64,000 bases of DNA from Bacteroidota bacterium (GTDB lineage: Bacteria; Bacteroidota; Ignavibacteria; Ignavibacteriales; Ignavibacteriaceae): positions 1 through 64,000 of the forward strand of contig JAKAGV010000011.1 in NCBI GenBank assembly GCA_021815405.1, in the 5' to 3' direction. How positions within the stretch are numbered: the first letter of the stretch is position 1; each line of letters starts with the position of its first letter. Positions 62,654 through 64,000 of this stretch are shown piece after piece. The position numbers and the translations under genes were made by a program. The notes below the pieces were generated by a model. That model worked only from the letters and a program-made list of their open reading frames with translations, had not been told where the DNA came from and ran no database searches.

Positions 62654-63337
62654 ATGAAAGGAAAGCTTTATCTTGTTGCTACTCCGATTGGCAATTACGA
62701 AGACATCACGCTGCGTGCCTTGAATATTCTCAAATCGGTTGATTTTATTATTTGTGAAGAGTTCAAGGAAGCTCGTCGTCTACTTTCTCATTTTCAAATT
62801 AATAAAGAATTATTTTCTTTGAATGAGCATAATGAAAAAGACAATGCTGATGAAATTCTGTTTAAAATAATTGAAGGCAAATCAGCTGCGATAATTTCGG
62901 ATTGCGGGACCCCGTTGTTTTCCGATCCTGGGCATCTACTTGTAGGACTTTGTATTTCTCAAAACATTGATGTTGTCCCTGTTCCAGGTGCTAATTCACT
63001 TTTACCGGCATTAACAGCATCAGGATTCGATATCGAAAAGTTTTATTATTATGGCTGGCTTTCACCCAAAAAAGACGTACGAAAACAACAGCTAATCAAA
63101 TTGAAAAGTATAAATGAGGTAATCATTTTGATGGATACACCTTATCGGTTGAAAAGTCTATTGGAAGATGTAGTAAAAATTTTCGGAAAAAATATTCCTA
63201 TTGTATTAGGCTATCAATTAACTATGCATAATGAAAAATTTTTCCGCGGGTATGCTTTCGAAATTTTGAAGATAGCTGAAGAGAAAAAACTGAAAGGTGA
63301 GTTTGTTCTGCTTTTAAATAATAGGAAAAATTTCTAG
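62654..63337 (+). CDS. rsmI: 16S rRNA 2'-O-methyltransferase RsmI
   Basis: RsmI methylates the ribose of C1402 in 16S rRNA. The 227-residue protein has the tetrapyrrole-methylase fold with LVATPIGNYEDITLRAL at the start, ISDCGTPLFSDPGHLL and VVPVPGANSLLPALTASGF, which are the RsmI signatures. It is shorter than E. coli RsmI (286 residues) and lacks the C-terminal HTH-like extension. Its stop overlaps the end of the convergent rRNA methyltransferase gene by 4 bp. Confidence 0.92.
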   Translation: MKGKLYLVATPIGNYEDITLRALNILKSVDFIICEEFKEARRLLSHFQINKELFSLNEHNEKDNADEILFKIIEGKSAAIISDCGTPLFSDPGHLLVGLCISQNIDVVPVPGANSLLPALTASGFDIEKFYYYGWLSPKKDVRKQQLIKLKSINEVIILMDTPYRLKSLLEDVVKIFGKNIPIVLGYQLTMHNEKFFRGYAFEILKIAEEKKLKGEFVLLLNNRKNF

Positions 63338-64000
63338 GAAGCTTCCAAGAGTGCTACATTTTCAATATGATAGGTATGCGGAAACATATCTACAGGTCTA
63401 ATCTTAATTAACTTATATCCGGAATTCCCAAATATTTTAATATCCCTTACTTGTGTTGCCGGATTGCAGCTTACATAAACAATTTTCTTTGGCTTTAATT
63501 TAATTACATCATCAATCGTATTAGCATGCATCCCGCTTCTCGGCGGATCAAGAATAATAACATCCGGTAAAGGGAGGTTATTCGTATCAACTATAGGTAA
63601 GAATGATTTGTATAAATCAGCCGAAAAGAAATGAACATTAACAGCATTATTTATCTTTTTATTCTCTTCAGCATCATTAACGGCTGATTCAACTGTTTCG
63701 AAAGCATATACCTCTTGTGACTTCCCTGAAACAAATATTGAAATTGTTCCGGCACCGGAATAAAGATCGTAAATAATTTCTTTCCCATTCAATTCCGCAA
63801 AGTCGAGAGCTGTCTGGTATAGCTTTTCAGCCTGCAATGTATTAGTTTGAAAAAAAGAGTTGGCGCTTATTCTAAACTTATAATTTCCGATTAAATCAAA
63901 AATAAATCCGCTTCCGAAAATAATTTTCTCATAATCTCCTGTAGCTATGGAAGATTTTTTTTGATTGATGTTGTTTATAATTGTAGTAATCTCAGGTATT
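63334..64000 (-). CDS. 23S rRNA uracil C5-methyltransferase, RlmD/TrmA family (cut by window end)
   Basis: This is the C-terminal 222 codons of a gene that enters from beyond 64000. The frame is open to the window edge, and FRISANSFFQTNT lies upstream of the only internal TTG, so that TTG is not the start. Motifs are IYDLYSGAGTISIF for SAM binding, IILDPPRSGMH, and the catalytic cysteine in VYVSCNPATQ. The family methylates U1939 (or U747) of 23S rRNA or U54 of tRNA; which one needs the missing N-terminus. Confidence 0.9.
   Translation of the reverse strand, partial: IPEITTIINNINQKKSSIATGDYEKIIFGSGFIFDLIGNYKFRISANSFFQTNTLQAEKLYQTALDFAELNGKEIIYDLYSGAGTISIFVSGKSQEVYAFETVESAVNDAEENKKINNAVNVHFFSADLYKSFLPIVDTNNLPLPDVIILDPPRSGMHANTIDDVIKLKPKKIVYVSCNPATQVRDIKIFGNSGYKLIKIRPVDMFPHTYHIENVALLEAS

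Overview
The window is about 64 kb of AT-rich bacterial chromosome. It fits a member of the Bacteroidota/Chlorobiota (FCB) group, most like Ignavibacteria. Supporting points are a PorV/PorQ-family outer-membrane protein, the BatA-like / DUF4159 / DUF4175 gene set, a SufBCD-SufS-SufU-SufT cluster, a small FN3 protein type I associate with this group, and promoters ending in the Bacteroidota-type -10 box TAnnTTTG (seen upstream of sufB and gpmA). The assignment is an inference from gene content; no rRNA or tRNA gene was recognised.

Layout. 1-2.5 kb: a PA0069-type radical SAM protein, a small membrane protein, a TlpA-like thioredoxin lipoprotein and a DUF2905 protein. 2.8-9.6 kb: the most unusual region. 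A single-domain response regulator is followed by a tandem array of paralogous membrane proteins of about 190 residues and seven predicted membrane segments (three intact copies and a remnant). Then come an FN3 protein on the other strand, a 21-bp tandem repeat array, a secreted protein, a fourth intact copy of the membrane family that overlaps a PAS histidine kinase, and a second response regulator. I recognise no family for the membrane proteins and propose that they are sensory partners of this two-component system.

9.6-19.1 kb: PorV-like protein, phosphoglycerate mutase (gpmA), and the leftward suf iron-sulfur cluster operon (sufB-C-D-S-U, sufT-like, bacilliredoxin, Rrf2 regulator) behind a clear promoter at 19097-19127.

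19.6-40.9 kb: a surface polysaccharide locus with glycosyltransferases, SAM methyltransferases, a YfhO-family membrane protein, WlbA- and WlbB-like enzymes for acetamido-uronic acid sugars, a GDP-mannose 4,6-dehydratase and a Wzx-like flippase. It contains a 28.0-32.0 kb patch where two damaged copies of one methyltransferase gene flank a phage-tail-fibre-like protein and another methyltransferase. A second 21-bp periodic array lies at 39.34-39.51 kb.

41-45.3 kb: a GroES-like protein, then a leftward cluster of an NtrC-type response regulator and four small membrane proteins, three of them pilin-like in layout but lacking the prepilin cleavage motif. 45.5-59.1 kb: aconitase, BatA-like protein, HflX, a histidine/aromatic ammonia-lyase with a Ser-Ser-Gly in place of the Ala-Ser-Gly cofactor triad, RmuC, an EVE protein, and DUF4159 and DUF4175 proteins. 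59.1-64 kb: a long untranslated stretch with a strong promoter and a possibly frameshifted small gene, a sugar transferase, an OPT transporter, RsmI, and an RlmD-like rRNA methyltransferase cut by the window end.

Candidates for something undescribed, in order: the membrane-protein array with its two-component partners, the two 21-bp periodic intergenic arrays, and the pilin-like operon without prepilin motifs.
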